Assembly (NCBI RefSeq): GCF_900115595.1
Contig: NZ_FOXA01000008.1
Span: 62,001-126,000, forward strand
Source: Tranquillimonas alkanivorans
GTDB lineage: Bacteria > Pseudomonadota > Alphaproteobacteria > Rhodobacterales > Rhodobacteraceae
Length of the DNA stretch: 64,000 nucleotides
Direction of reading: 5' to 3'
The notes under the pieces are model-generated. The model saw only the letters and a program-made list of their open reading frames with translations, was not told the DNA's origin and searched no databases. The translations under genes and the position numbers were made by a program. Positions 16,560-25,068 of this stretch are shown in pieces (within the stretch, counting starts at the first letter, position 1; each line of letters opens with the position of its first letter).

Positions 16560-17675
16560 TCAAGCGAACGCACCCGGCGTCCCGCGCCGCATCGCCAGCC
16601 ACAGCGCCGTGGACAGAAGCGGGCCGTTGTCCACCTCCCCGGTCTCGACCAGCCCCATCAAGGTGTCGAAGGACAACACGTGGCTGCGGATGTCTTCACC
16701 CTCGTCGGCACTGCCGCCAATGCCATCACTGCCGTCCGGCAGGTCGCAGAGACCGACGTAGGAATAGAGATATTCCGTAATCGCGCCGGGGCTGGGATAG
16801 TAGCTGGCCACCGGCAAGAGCCGGCGCAGGGTCAGGCCCGCCTCCTCCTCGGTCTCGCGCAGCGCCGCTTCCTCGGGCCCCTCGCCCGGATCGATGCGGC
16901 CGGCGACAGGCTCGAGCGACCAGGGATGCGCGTCGCCGCGGGCATAGGGACCGACGCGGAACTGTTCGACCAGCAGCACGCGGTCGCGGGCGGGGTCGTA
17001 GGGCAGCACCGTTACCGCGTCGCCCATCATGAAGGCGGCGCGGGTCAGGCGGCCGCTTTCCCCGCCGTCGAAGGTCGGGTGGCGCAGGTCGAATTCCTCG
17101 ACCGCGAAGAAGCTGGCATAGGGGCGGCGCGCGGCGTCGACGCGCACGTCGTCCCGCCGCTGCCCGGAGCGCAGTCCGACCGGGGCATGCGCCGCCCCGG
17201 CCCGAAGGTGCGAGCAGGCGCGCACGCGGATCGTGGGCATCATCGCCCGCAGCGTCGCGCCGTTCACGCCGCCGAACCACGCCATCGCCTCGCCCGCCGC
17301 GCGCCGGGTCATCGGGCCCCAGTCCCGCTGCCATTCCGCCAGCGACCAAGGCTCGCCGCTCGCCTCCGGCCCACCTCCGCGCGGGCGATAGACGTCGACC
17401 TCGCGCAGGCCGTCCAGGTCGACCGACCAGCGGCGGCGGACATAGCCGAAGCCTTCCTCGTAGAAGTCGAAGCGCGCCAGCGCCGCCGGGTCGGGGTCCT
17501 CGATCAGCAGGCCTTCGGCCACGTCGCCCTCGACCAGCACCGGGTAATCGCCGTCCGCCGCCCTCTTCACGGCGCGGCCGGGCACGCAAACCGGGCGGGC
17601 GTACTGCGGCGTGCCGGCCACGATGGCGCGCAGATCGGGGTCGAGAAGCGTGCCGAACAGAAGAAGCGCTGCCAT
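16560..17675 (-). CDS. trgB: TrgB: gamma-glutamylcyclotransferase-like domain fused to NUDIX hydrolase
   Basis: 371 residues with two domains. The N-terminal part (about 1-130; LLFGTLLDPDLRA, FDFYEEGFGYVRR) is an AIG2/GGCT-like fold. The C-terminal part (about 185-371) carries a complete NUDIX box GRIDPGEGPEEAALRETEEE followed by AGL, as in ADP-ribose pyrophosphatases. This fusion matches TrgB of the Rhodobacter tellurite-resistance locus. It starts three bases after the trgA stop, within the trgA-trgB-cysK order. The biochemical substrate of TrgB is not established; nucleotide-sugar or damaged-nucleotide hydrolysis is likely from the NUDIX class. Confidence 0.9.
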   Translation of the reverse strand: MAALLLFGTLLDPDLRAIVAGTPQYARPVCVPGRAVKRAADGDYPVLVEGDVAEGLLIEDPDPAALARFDFYEEGFGYVRRRWSVDLDGLREVDVYRPRGGGPEASGEPWSLAEWQRDWGPMTRRAAGEAMAWFGGVNGATLRAMMPTIRVRACSHLRAGAAHAPVGLRSGQRRDDVRVDAARRPYASFFAVEEFDLRHPTFDGGESGRLTRAAFMMGDAVTVLPYDPARDRVLLVEQFRVGPYARGDAHPWSLEPVAGRIDPGEGPEEAALRETEEEAGLTLRRLLPVASYYPSPGAITEYLYSYVGLCDLPDGSDGIGGSADEGEDIRSHVLSFDTLMGLVETGEVDNGPLLSTALWLAMRRGTPGAFA

Positions 17676-17678
17676 GGA

Positions 17679-18122
17679 TCAGGCGGCGCGGCGGGCGACG
17701 AATTCGACCAGCATCCCGCAGAGCGCAGCGCCGACTGCCGCCGACACGGCAGGCGTCGCGTTCAGTAGGAAGCTGCCGTACCCGATCATGAGCAGGACCA
17801 TCGCCTCGATCGCCTCCATCGGGCCGTCATAGAACAGGCGGACCGCACGTTCGACCATCTCGTAGCCCGCAAGCGCCAGCAGCGTCCAGAGCACCACCGC
17901 GACAAGCGTCGTCAGGCCATAGCCCATGGCCGCGACGTATCCCCCGCCGACAAGCCGCCCCATCACCCGCCATCCCATCAGCAGGCCGAAACCGGCTGCC
18001 ACCTCGTTCAGCCCGCGCGCCGGCTGCTGCTCGGGCAGGTAGGGCCGGACCAGGTCGCAGACCCACCAGGCGAGCGCCGCGAAGACGAGGGCGGCGATCA
18101 GCTTCGGTGCGGTGGGAAACAT
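17679..18122 (-). CDS. trgA: TrgA family inner-membrane protein
   Basis: 147 residues with four likely membrane helices (about 8-26, 42-60, 66-88 and 105-140). The sequence start FPTAPKLIAALVFAALAWWV and the segment RGLNEVAAGFGLLMGWRVMG match the TrgA family of Rhodobacterales, first found in the tellurite-resistance locus of R. sphaeroides. It follows the cyclopropane-synthase-like gene by three bases and precedes trgB by three, so the four genes through cysK are probably one transcript. No catalytic residues are visible; how it helps resist tellurite is not known. Confidence 0.88.
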   Translation of the reverse strand: MFPTAPKLIAALVFAALAWWVCDLVRPYLPEQQPARGLNEVAAGFGLLMGWRVMGRLVGGGYVAAMGYGLTTLVAVVLWTLLALAGYEMVERAVRLFYDGPMEAIEAMVLLMIGYGSFLLNATPAVSAAVGAALCGMLVEFVARRAA

Positions 18123-18125
18123 GCG

Positions 18126-19337
18126 TCAGGCGGCCTTGGTGAGCGTCAGGTGGAACACGTCGGAGTTTCCGCCCCTGAAGCTGGCCGCGCAAGAGGTGAG
18201 GTAGAGGTTCCACATCCTGCGGAAGCGATCGTCGAATCCGAGCAACGCGATGTCGTCCCAGCGCGCGTTGAACGCTTCGTGCCAGCGCCGCAGCGTCTGG
18301 TCGTAGCTGTCCCCGAACCCGGTCTCGCGCACCACCCGCAGCTCCGCGCGCCCGATCTCGGCCCGCAGCGCCGTGGGCGCGGGCAGCAGGCCGCCCGGGA
18401 AGATGTATTTCTGGATGAAATCGACGCCGCGGCGATACACCTCCCACCGGCGGTCCTGCACCGTGATGACCTGAAGCGCCGCGCGGGCCCCCGGGCGCAG
18501 CCGATTACGCAGCGTGTCGAAGTAGACGGGCCAATATCGTTCTCCCACCGCCTCGAACATCTCGATAGAGGCGACGCCGTCGTAGGCGCCGGTCGCGTCG
18601 CGGTAATCGCAAAGCTTCACGTCGACCCGCTCGGCCAGCCCGGCCCGCTGTATCCGCCGCGCGGCATAGTCGCGCTGCGCCTCCGAAATCGTCAGCGCCG
18701 TGACGCGCAGCCCCCGCTCCTTCGCCGCATACTCGGCGAAGCCGCCCCAGCCGCAGCCGATCTCGAGCACGTGGTCGCCCGGCCGAACGTCCAGCTCGTC
18801 GGTCAACGCCGCATACTTGTTGCGTTGCGCGCGCTCCAGGCTCTCTTGTCCCGTCTCGAACAGCGCGGAAGAGTAGGTCATCGTCTCGTCCAGCCACAGG
18901 GCGTAGAAGTCGTTGCCCAGGTCGTAGTGCCGCGCGATGTTGCGCTTGGCCTGCCGCCGGGTGTTGGACACCAGCCGAAAGCGCAGCCGTTCCCAGGCGC
19001 GCAGAAGCCCGAGGCCGGGGAAGCCGTCGTACAGGTCGTCGTTGCCCGCGTGCAGAAGGTCCATGAACGCCTGCAAGTCCGGACTCGACCACCATTCCTC
19101 GACATAGGCTTCGCAGAAACTCAGGTCGCCCTCGCGGATCAAGCGGGCGAAGATCTCGGGGTTGTGGACGTGCAGATCGGCCACCGGACCGGGGTCGCGT
19201 CCCTCGGCGCGGAAGCGGCGACCGTCGGGCAGCACGAAATCCAGTCGGCCGCGGGCCATGCCGCGGGCTGCGGCGAAAACCTGCGGAAAGTACCGAGGCA
19301 GGTTCGCCTGCCCCGTGGTCGTCGTCAGCACTCGCAC
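18126..19337 (-). CDS. Cyclopropane-fatty-acyl-phospholipid synthase family methyltransferase
   Basis: 403 residues. CFA synthases methylenate double bonds of membrane phospholipids from S-adenosylmethionine. The SAM motif VLEIGCGWGGFAEYAAK (about 196-212), the upstream HYDLGNDFYALWLDETMTYS and the C-terminal WEVYRRGVDFIQKYIFPGG are diagnostic. The frame starts with GTG at 19337; a second in-frame GTG two codons later is an alternative. Placed between photolyase and trgA, it belongs to a membrane/oxidative stress block common in Rhodobacterales. It could modify another lipid substrate, as several paralogues exist in this group. Confidence 0.9.
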   Translation of the reverse strand: MRVLTTTTGQANLPRYFPQVFAAARGMARGRLDFVLPDGRRFRAEGRDPGPVADLHVHNPEIFARLIREGDLSFCEAYVEEWWSSPDLQAFMDLLHAGNDDLYDGFPGLGLLRAWERLRFRLVSNTRRQAKRNIARHYDLGNDFYALWLDETMTYSSALFETGQESLERAQRNKYAALTDELDVRPGDHVLEIGCGWGGFAEYAAKERGLRVTALTISEAQRDYAARRIQRAGLAERVDVKLCDYRDATGAYDGVASIEMFEAVGERYWPVYFDTLRNRLRPGARAALQVITVQDRRWEVYRRGVDFIQKYIFPGGLLPAPTALRAEIGRAELRVVRETGFGDSYDQTLRRWHEAFNARWDDIALLGFDDRFRRMWNLYLTSCAASFRGGNSDVFHLTLTKAA

Positions 19338-19402
19338 CCCCGGTCCGCGTAAGGTCCGGCGACCCTAGCGCCACCATCGGCAAGAGCAAAGGCCGCGCGC
19401 CG

Positions 19403-20824
19403 TCAGAAATCGCGGTTTCCGTAGACCTCGAGCGCCCTCTGCCGCCCCTCCTGCGGCGAGACGACGGGTTCGGGATAGGCGTCGTCGGGCGACATGTTCC
19501 AGCTGCGCGGGATCGCGTCGAAGTATTGCAGCGCCTCTTTCGGCGGATTGCGCTGCCCCTCGGCGATCCAGCGGGTGACATAGGCCCGTTCCTTGTCGAA
19601 GCGATCGAGCTGCGTAACCGGGTTGAACACCCGGAAATACGGCGTAGCGTCTGGACCGGAGCCCGCGGACCACTGCCAGCCCAACGCATTCGACGCCGGG
19701 TCCCAATCGATCAGACAATTCTCGAACCACTTGAGCCCCACCCGCCAGTGCGTCAGCAGGTGCTTGGTCAGGTAGCTCGCCGCGATCATGCGGGCGCGGT
19801 TGTGCATGGTGCCGGTCACGTACATCTCGCGCATCGCGGCATCCACGAAGGGGATGCCGGTGCGCCCGCGCTTCCAGGCCTTCACCTCGGCGCGGCGCTC
19901 GTCCTCGTTCCAGGGAAAGCGGTCCCAATCCTCGCGCCAGTTCGACGCGGTGATGTGCGGCGTGTGGTAGACGAGGTGATAGGCAAAATCGCGCCAGATC
20001 AGCTCTTTCAGGAAGGTTTCGGCCCCCCGCTTGCCCTCTTCCAGCGCACGGACGCCCGCGTGCCAGCAGGTGCGCACACTGATCTCGCCATACGTCAGGT
20101 TCTCGGACAGGCGCGACGTGCCCTCGACCGCCGGAAGGTCCCGCGCCTCGCCGTAGCCGTCAATGCGGTGCGCGATGAACGCGGCGAGCCGTCCCTGCGC
20201 CGCCTGCTCGCCCACATTGACGTATTGTCCGACGATTTCCGCGCCACGGTTCATCGCGGCGCCCAGCTCCCAGTCCTCCAGCCGGTCCGAGCGTGGCCAA
20301 GCGTCGGGCGCCAGAATGCGGCCCGGGGTCGAGACCGGCGTCGCCACGCTGCGCTGCGCCACCGCCCGGCGGAACGGGGTGTAGACCTTGTAGAAGCCCC
20401 CCTGCTTGGTCTCGACCGCGAAGGGCTCGTGCATCAGGTGCCCCTCGAAGCTGCGCGCGTCGAGCCCATCCTCCTTCAGCCCCGCCTTCACCGCCTTGTC
20501 CCGGGTCAGCGCGTCGGGATCGTAGGCGCGCGTCCACCACACCGCGCCCGCGCCCGTCTCGGCCACCAGCGCGCGCAGGGTGGCAAGCGCCCCACCCCGC
20601 CGCAGGATCAGGCGGCTGCCCTTTGCCCCCAGCGCATCGGCCAGCGCGCCGACGCCCAGCCCCAGCCGCCACTTCGGACAGGCACCCTGCGCCTCCACCA
20701 CCTCGTCGTGCAGGAAAACGGGGATGACGGGACGGCCGCTATGGGAGGCCTCGCGCAATGCGGGATGGTCGCTCAGCCGCAGGTCGCGACGGAACCACAA
20801 CAGGATCGGGGAATTGTCTGACAC
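19403..20824 (-). CDS. phr: Deoxyribodipyrimidine photolyase
   Basis: 473-residue blue-light DNA repair enzyme that splits cyclobutane pyrimidine dimers. The N-terminal antenna domain begins LLWFRRDLRLSDHPAL; the FAD-binding domain includes WRDFAYHLVYHTPH, MREMYVTGTMHNRARMIAAS and WQWSAGSGPDATPYFRVFNP, all class I photolyase landmarks. Translation appears to start at a GTG (20824), with GCGAAGGTGAG upstream. It is followed by the cyclopropane-synthase-like gene after 65 bases. Class I CPD photolyase is the most likely type; a cryptochrome role is less likely. Confidence 0.95.
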   Translation of the reverse strand: MSDNSPILLWFRRDLRLSDHPALREASHSGRPVIPVFLHDEVVEAQGACPKWRLGLGVGALADALGAKGSRLILRRGGALATLRALVAETGAGAVWWTRAYDPDALTRDKAVKAGLKEDGLDARSFEGHLMHEPFAVETKQGGFYKVYTPFRRAVAQRSVATPVSTPGRILAPDAWPRSDRLEDWELGAAMNRGAEIVGQYVNVGEQAAQGRLAAFIAHRIDGYGEARDLPAVEGTSRLSENLTYGEISVRTCWHAGVRALEEGKRGAETFLKELIWRDFAYHLVYHTPHITASNWREDWDRFPWNEDERRAEVKAWKRGRTGIPFVDAAMREMYVTGTMHNRARMIAASYLTKHLLTHWRVGLKWFENCLIDWDPASNALGWQWSAGSGPDATPYFRVFNPVTQLDRFDKERAYVTRWIAEGQRNPPKEALQYFDAIPRSWNMSPDDAYPEPVVSPQEGRQRALEVYGNRDF

Positions 20825-20862
20825 CCTCGCTCACCTTCGCCGGCGCGGGTCTGCCGCCCGCG

Positions 20863-22083
20863 TTACAGCAGGTGATCTAGGGCCGTAATCAGCCGGTCAA
20901 CCTCGGCCGCCTCGGTGTAGTGCACGAAGCTCAAGCGCAGCACGCCATGGTCCGGATCGATCCCCAGCGCCTCCAGCGCGCGGACGGCATAGAAGTGCCC
21001 GCCCCCGGCCATGATCCCGTGCGGCGCCAGCCGCGCCGCCATCTCGGCCCCCGGTACGTCTAGCGCCACCGCCACCGTCGGCGCCCGCCGCTCCGCCCGC
21101 CGCGGCCCCAGCAGGCGCACGCCCTTGCAGCCTTCGAGGTAGTCGAGCAGCCGGTCAAGCAACCGGCACTCGTGCCGGCGCATCAGGTCGTGCACCTTCG
21201 CCCCCCGCTCGCGCGGGCCGGCCTCGGTGTCGAAGTGATGGTGATAGAGCTGGTCGAGGTAGTCCACCATACCCGCGCACGCCGCCACCTGCGCATGGTC
21301 CGGCCCGGCCGGCGTGAACCGCTTCCACAGCGTGTCAGCGTTGAAATAGTGCCCCTGCGCCGGCAGCGCATGGCCCAGGTCGCGCCGGATGGTCATGATC
21401 CCCTGGTGCGGGCCATAGGTCTTGTAGGCCGAGAACAGGTAGATATCCGACCCCAGCGCGCCCACGTCCGGCAGCCCGTGGGGCGCGTAACTCACCCCGT
21501 CGACGCAGGTGTACGCCCCCGCCTCGCGCGCCATGCGGCAGATGGCGGCCACGTCGTTGACCTCGCCCACCACGTTCGAGCAATGCGGGAAGCACAGAAG
21601 CTTCGCCCCGTCGAGAAGAGGCTCCAGCGTCTCCGGGTCCAGACGCCCGGTCTCCGGGTCCATCCGCCATTCGCGCACCTCGATTCCCTCGTCGGCGAGC
21701 CGGCGCCAAGGGCCGGAATTCGCCTCGTGATCCTGGTTCGTCACCACGATCGCGTCGCCGGGTTTCAGCCAGCCGGCGAAGGCGCGGGCCAGGACGAAGG
21801 TGTTGGCGCTGGTCGAAGGGCCGAAGCTGACCTCGTCCTCCTCCACCCCCAGCATCGCGGCGAGCCGGGTGCGCGCCTCGTCCATCTCCTCGCCCGCGAC
21901 GCGGCTGGCCTCGAACGGGCCATAGGGCTGCACCTTCGTCTGGCGATAGAAACGGTCGAGCCGGTCGATCACTGGACTGCAGGCATACGAGCCACCGGCG
22001 TTGTCGAAGAACGCCTGCTCGGCCAGGCAGGTCTCGGCGAAGGCGGGGAAGTGGCTGCGGACGAATTCGGTGTCGAGGGTCAT
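20863..22083 (-). CDS. Class V aminotransferase / cysteine desulfurase-like protein
   Basis: 406 residues, fold-type I PLP enzyme. The PLP lysine lies in LFSAYKTYGPHQG, preceded by the cofactor Asp in CVDGVSYAPHGLPD. Substrate-side motifs FFDNAGGSYACSPV and SFGPSTSANTFVLARAF match a subgroup annotated as cysteine desulfurase-like. I start at the ATG at 22083; the open frame further upstream overlaps the divergent gene's leader and is not conserved-looking. There is no iron-sulfur cluster (isc/suf) gene adjacent, so the substrate is uncertain; kynureninase-like or amino-acid lyase activity is possible. Confidence 0.85.
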   Translation of the reverse strand: MTLDTEFVRSHFPAFAETCLAEQAFFDNAGGSYACSPVIDRLDRFYRQTKVQPYGPFEASRVAGEEMDEARTRLAAMLGVEEDEVSFGPSTSANTFVLARAFAGWLKPGDAIVVTNQDHEANSGPWRRLADEGIEVREWRMDPETGRLDPETLEPLLDGAKLLCFPHCSNVVGEVNDVAAICRMAREAGAYTCVDGVSYAPHGLPDVGALGSDIYLFSAYKTYGPHQGIMTIRRDLGHALPAQGHYFNADTLWKRFTPAGPDHAQVAACAGMVDYLDQLYHHHFDTEAGPRERGAKVHDLMRRHECRLLDRLLDYLEGCKGVRLLGPRRAERRAPTVAVALDVPGAEMAARLAPHGIMAGGGHFYAVRALEALGIDPDHGVLRLSFVHYTEAAEVDRLITALDHLL

Positions 22084-22184
22084 GGCGCGAGCCTCTGCCG
22101 GATCGGGCGGGGCGTCAAGCCGCCGCCGGAACCCCGGCGGGGCGGCGTGCCTTGGACCGGCGAAACCCGAAAAGGAGCAGACAC

Positions 22185-22727
22185 ATGGAACCCACACGCC
22201 TTAGCCGGGAATTGCGCACGGGCCGCAGCCCCGATCTCAGACGCCGCCGCTGGGTGATCGGCCTGTCGCTGTTCGGCGCGGCGGTCGGTGGCATCGTCGG
22301 CGCCTACCAGACCGGCATCACCCGCCGCCTGCCCGACCCACCTGTCGGACCTTTCGACAGCGAACGCGTCGATGCGTCGGACTATGCCTATAAGCGTATG
22401 GAAACGCCGGACGGATTGCAGATGACCGTCACCCTCGCCGCCACCGCCGCGCTCGCCGGCGCGGGCGGAGAGGACCGCGCGCGCACCAAGCCGCACCTGC
22501 CCGTCCTGACCACGGTCAAGGCGCTCTACGACGTGGGTACGGCGATGAAGCTGGCGCAGGAGGAATGGAACGAAAACCGCGCGCTCTGCGCCTATTGTCA
22601 GGCAGCCACGGTCTCGACCGTCGCCGCCGCGGCGCTGTCATTGCCCGAAACCGTCCGTGCACTGAACACGATCCGCGATTACGGACTGCGGGGTGCGCCG
22701 CCGGTCGAGCGGCTGCTGCCGGCCTGA
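22185..22727 (+). CDS. Conserved hypothetical protein with one membrane segment
   Basis: 180 residues from the ATG at 22185, eight bases after AAGGAG. A basic N-terminus (RELRTGRSPDLRRRR) is followed by a hydrophobic segment (VIGLSLFGAAVGGIVGAYQTG, about 24-44), suggesting an N-in membrane anchor. The remainder is helical with a CAYC pair (about 139-142) near an Ala-rich hydrophobic stretch. I do not recognise a family with certainty. The Cys-x-x-Cys motif hints at redox or metal binding. It is transcribed away from the aminotransferase gene and converges on the BCCT transporter. Confidence 0.75.
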   Translation: MEPTRLSRELRTGRSPDLRRRRWVIGLSLFGAAVGGIVGAYQTGITRRLPDPPVGPFDSERVDASDYAYKRMETPDGLQMTVTLAATAALAGAGGEDRARTKPHLPVLTTVKALYDVGTAMKLAQEEWNENRALCAYCQAATVSTVAAAALSLPETVRALNTIRDYGLRGAPPVERLLPA

Positions 22728-22768
22728 CCCGGCGACCGGCCCCGGGCGATGCCGGGGCCGGCAAATCG

Positions 22769-24409
22769 TCAGACGCGGCGTTCCTGCTGAAGCCCGCGGA
22801 AAATCGTCCAGCACATCAACAGCAGCACCACCGTGAATGGCAGCCCGGTCGAGATCACCATTGATTGCAGCGACTGCAGGCCCCCGGCCGACAGAAGCAG
22901 CACGATTGCGATGGCGCCTTCGAAGATGCACCAGAACACCCGCTGCGGCACCGGCGCATCGACCTTGCCGCCCGCCGTGATCGTGTCGATGACCAGCGAG
23001 CCCGAGTCCGACGAGGTCACGAAGAACACGATCACCAGCACGATCCCGATGAACGACGTGATGCCGGCCAGCGGCAGCGCGTCGAGCATGCGGAACAGCT
23101 GGATCGGCAGCTCGGCGTCCTGCGCGGCGGTATAGCCGTCGCGGATCACCTGTTGCACCGCCGTGCCGCCGAAGACTGCCATCCACAGCACGCAGACGAG
23201 GCTGGGGATCAGCAGTACGCAGACCAGGAACTCCCGGACGGTGCGGCCACGGCTGACGCGGGCGATGAACATGCCGACAAAGGGTGACCAGGAAATCCAC
23301 CAGGCCCAGTAGAACGAGGTCCAGCCCTGCATGAAGTTGACGTCCTCGCGCCCGACCGGGTTCGCCAGCGCCGGCAGGTACTCGATATAAGCCCAGAGGT
23401 AGTCGACGAAGCCGGTCAGGATGGCCACGGTCGGGCCCACGAACAGCACGAAAAGCAGCAGCAGCGCCGCCAGGCCCATGTTGAGCTCGGACAGGATCTT
23501 CACACCGCCGTCCAGGCCCCGCAGGACCGAGATCAGCGCCACGCCGGTGATCGCCGAGATCAGGATCACCTCCGTGGTCTCGCCCACCGGAATGCCGAAC
23601 AATTCATACAGACCCGCATTCGCCTGCGTCGCCCCAAGTCCGAGCGAAGTCGCGAGGCCGAACAGCGTGGCGAACACCGCGAGCGTGTCGATCACGTGTC
23701 CGACCCATCCCCAGACGCGCTCGCCGAAGATCGGGTAGAAGGCCGAGCGGATGGTGAGCGGCAGGCCCTTGTTATAGGTGAACAGAGCCAGGCTCAGCGC
23801 CACGACGGCATAGATCGCCCAGGGGTGCAGTCCCCAGTGGAAGATCGTGGCGGCGAACCCCAGGCGCACGGCCTCGGCCTCGCTGCCCGCGGCCGCGCCC
23901 AGCGGCGCCCAGTCGGTGCGCGCGCCCTCCTCGACGCTGGTGCCGCCCAGCGCGGTCGAGAAGTGCGTCAGAGGCTCGGACACGCCGTAAAACATCAGAC
24001 CGATGCCCATGCCCGCCGCGAACAGCATCGCGAACCAACCGACATATGTGTAATCGGGCGTGGCGTCGGCGCCGCCCAGCCGCACGCTGCCCAGCGGCGT
24101 GACGATCAGAAGCAGGCAGAACAGCACGAAGATGTTCGCCGCGCCGAGAAAGAACCAGTCGAAACCCTGGGTGACCTGCGTGAACAGCCAGCTGAAGGCC
24201 GCTCCCGCCTGCTCGGGCAGCGCAAGCGTGTAGAAGACGAAGGCGATCACGGCCAGGCCCGAGATCGCGAAGACGGGGTTGTGGATGTCGAATCCGATGG
24301 GCCCCAGCGACCCTTCGACGTTGTCCTGACCGATTTCGTAATCGGTCTCGATCAGCCCCGCGGTCCCCTCAGGTTCGGGGATACCTTGGGAGTCGCTTGT
24401 ATCGGCCAT
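22769..24409 (-). CDS. BCCT family betaine/choline/carnitine transporter
   Basis: 546 residues with about 12 membrane helices. The family signature is clear: the Trp-rich segment SFYWAWWISWSPFVGMFIAR in helix 8 and the preceding GVSEPLTHF and FHWGLHPWAIYA. BCCT carriers take up quaternary ammonium compounds such as glycine betaine or DMSP using ion gradients. Start ATG at 24409 is preceded by GGGAGACCCC. It lies 51 bases downstream of a universal stress protein gene, the type of pairing seen in osmolyte uptake loci where UspA proteins modulate transport. Exact substrate cannot be read from the sequence. Confidence 0.93.
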   Translation of the reverse strand: MADTSDSQGIPEPEGTAGLIETDYEIGQDNVEGSLGPIGFDIHNPVFAISGLAVIAFVFYTLALPEQAGAAFSWLFTQVTQGFDWFFLGAANIFVLFCLLLIVTPLGSVRLGGADATPDYTYVGWFAMLFAAGMGIGLMFYGVSEPLTHFSTALGGTSVEEGARTDWAPLGAAAGSEAEAVRLGFAATIFHWGLHPWAIYAVVALSLALFTYNKGLPLTIRSAFYPIFGERVWGWVGHVIDTLAVFATLFGLATSLGLGATQANAGLYELFGIPVGETTEVILISAITGVALISVLRGLDGGVKILSELNMGLAALLLLFVLFVGPTVAILTGFVDYLWAYIEYLPALANPVGREDVNFMQGWTSFYWAWWISWSPFVGMFIARVSRGRTVREFLVCVLLIPSLVCVLWMAVFGGTAVQQVIRDGYTAAQDAELPIQLFRMLDALPLAGITSFIGIVLVIVFFVTSSDSGSLVIDTITAGGKVDAPVPQRVFWCIFEGAIAIVLLLSAGGLQSLQSMVISTGLPFTVVLLLMCWTIFRGLQQERRV

Positions 24410-24460
24410 TCGGGGTCTCCCTTTATGGTCGTTTGTTATTGTCAGACATTGGGCGCGCGC

Positions 24461-24880
24461 TCACTCGCCGCGCACGAGGAACACGGACGCATCGGCCTGC
24501 TTGGCGAGCGTGCCGCCATGCGACGACCAGATCCGGTCGGACAGATTGGGGATGTGCGTCGCCATTACCACCAAGTCCGCCTTCAAGTCCTCGGACGCCT
24601 GGATCAGACCCTCGTCCAGTTCCACCGCCGGGTCGTGGCTGGTGATGACATGGGCCCGGCCGCGCACGCCATGGGTGTCCGCCTGAGTCTCGGCGAAAGC
24701 TGCAAGCTTCTGCTTGAACTCCTGCGGCGTATGCGCGACCGAACTGGGCTCGTTCGTCGTGACGCCGACATAGACCAGTTCGGCCTCGTAATGCCGCGCC
24801 AGATCGGCGGCCACTTTCAGCGCCTTCTCCAGTCGCCCGGCATGCGCCAGATCAACCGGGATCATGATCCTGCTGAACAT
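24461..24880 (-). CDS. Universal stress protein (UspA family)
   Basis: 139 residues with the Rossmann-like Usp fold: IMIPVDLAHAGRLEKALKVA at the start and the ATP-loop-like end MATHIPNLSDRIWSSHGGTL then AKQADASVFLVR, resembling the G-2x-G-9x-G(S/T) nucleotide-binding pattern. The ATG at 24880 has a perfect ribosome site (AGGAGGTAAG). It precedes the BCCT transporter on the same strand and likely shares its transcript; TeaD-type regulation of osmolyte transport is a reasonable but unproven analogy. Confidence 0.9.
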   Translation of the reverse strand: MFSRIMIPVDLAHAGRLEKALKVAADLARHYEAELVYVGVTTNEPSSVAHTPQEFKQKLAAFAETQADTHGVRGRAHVITSHDPAVELDEGLIQASEDLKADLVVMATHIPNLSDRIWSSHGGTLAKQADASVFLVRGE

Positions 24881-25068
24881 CTTACCTCCTGTCGCACCGG
24901 CTGGATCTTGATCAACCGGATCGGGCCGGCGCGGTTCCATCGTCTACTCCGGTGCGACGCCCTTCCGGCGCCGCATCCTCAGACGGTAACAGCCGCGTGA
25001 CCGGAATCCCACCGGGACCGGCACCTTGGGGTCAGTTTGCGACAGGCAAGCGTCGCTTCCGGGAAATG

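Noticed and set aside
24908-24915. TTGATCAA upstream of the universal stress gene as an FNR site
   Set aside because: The FNR half-sites need four bases between them; here they abut, so the match to the operator fails.
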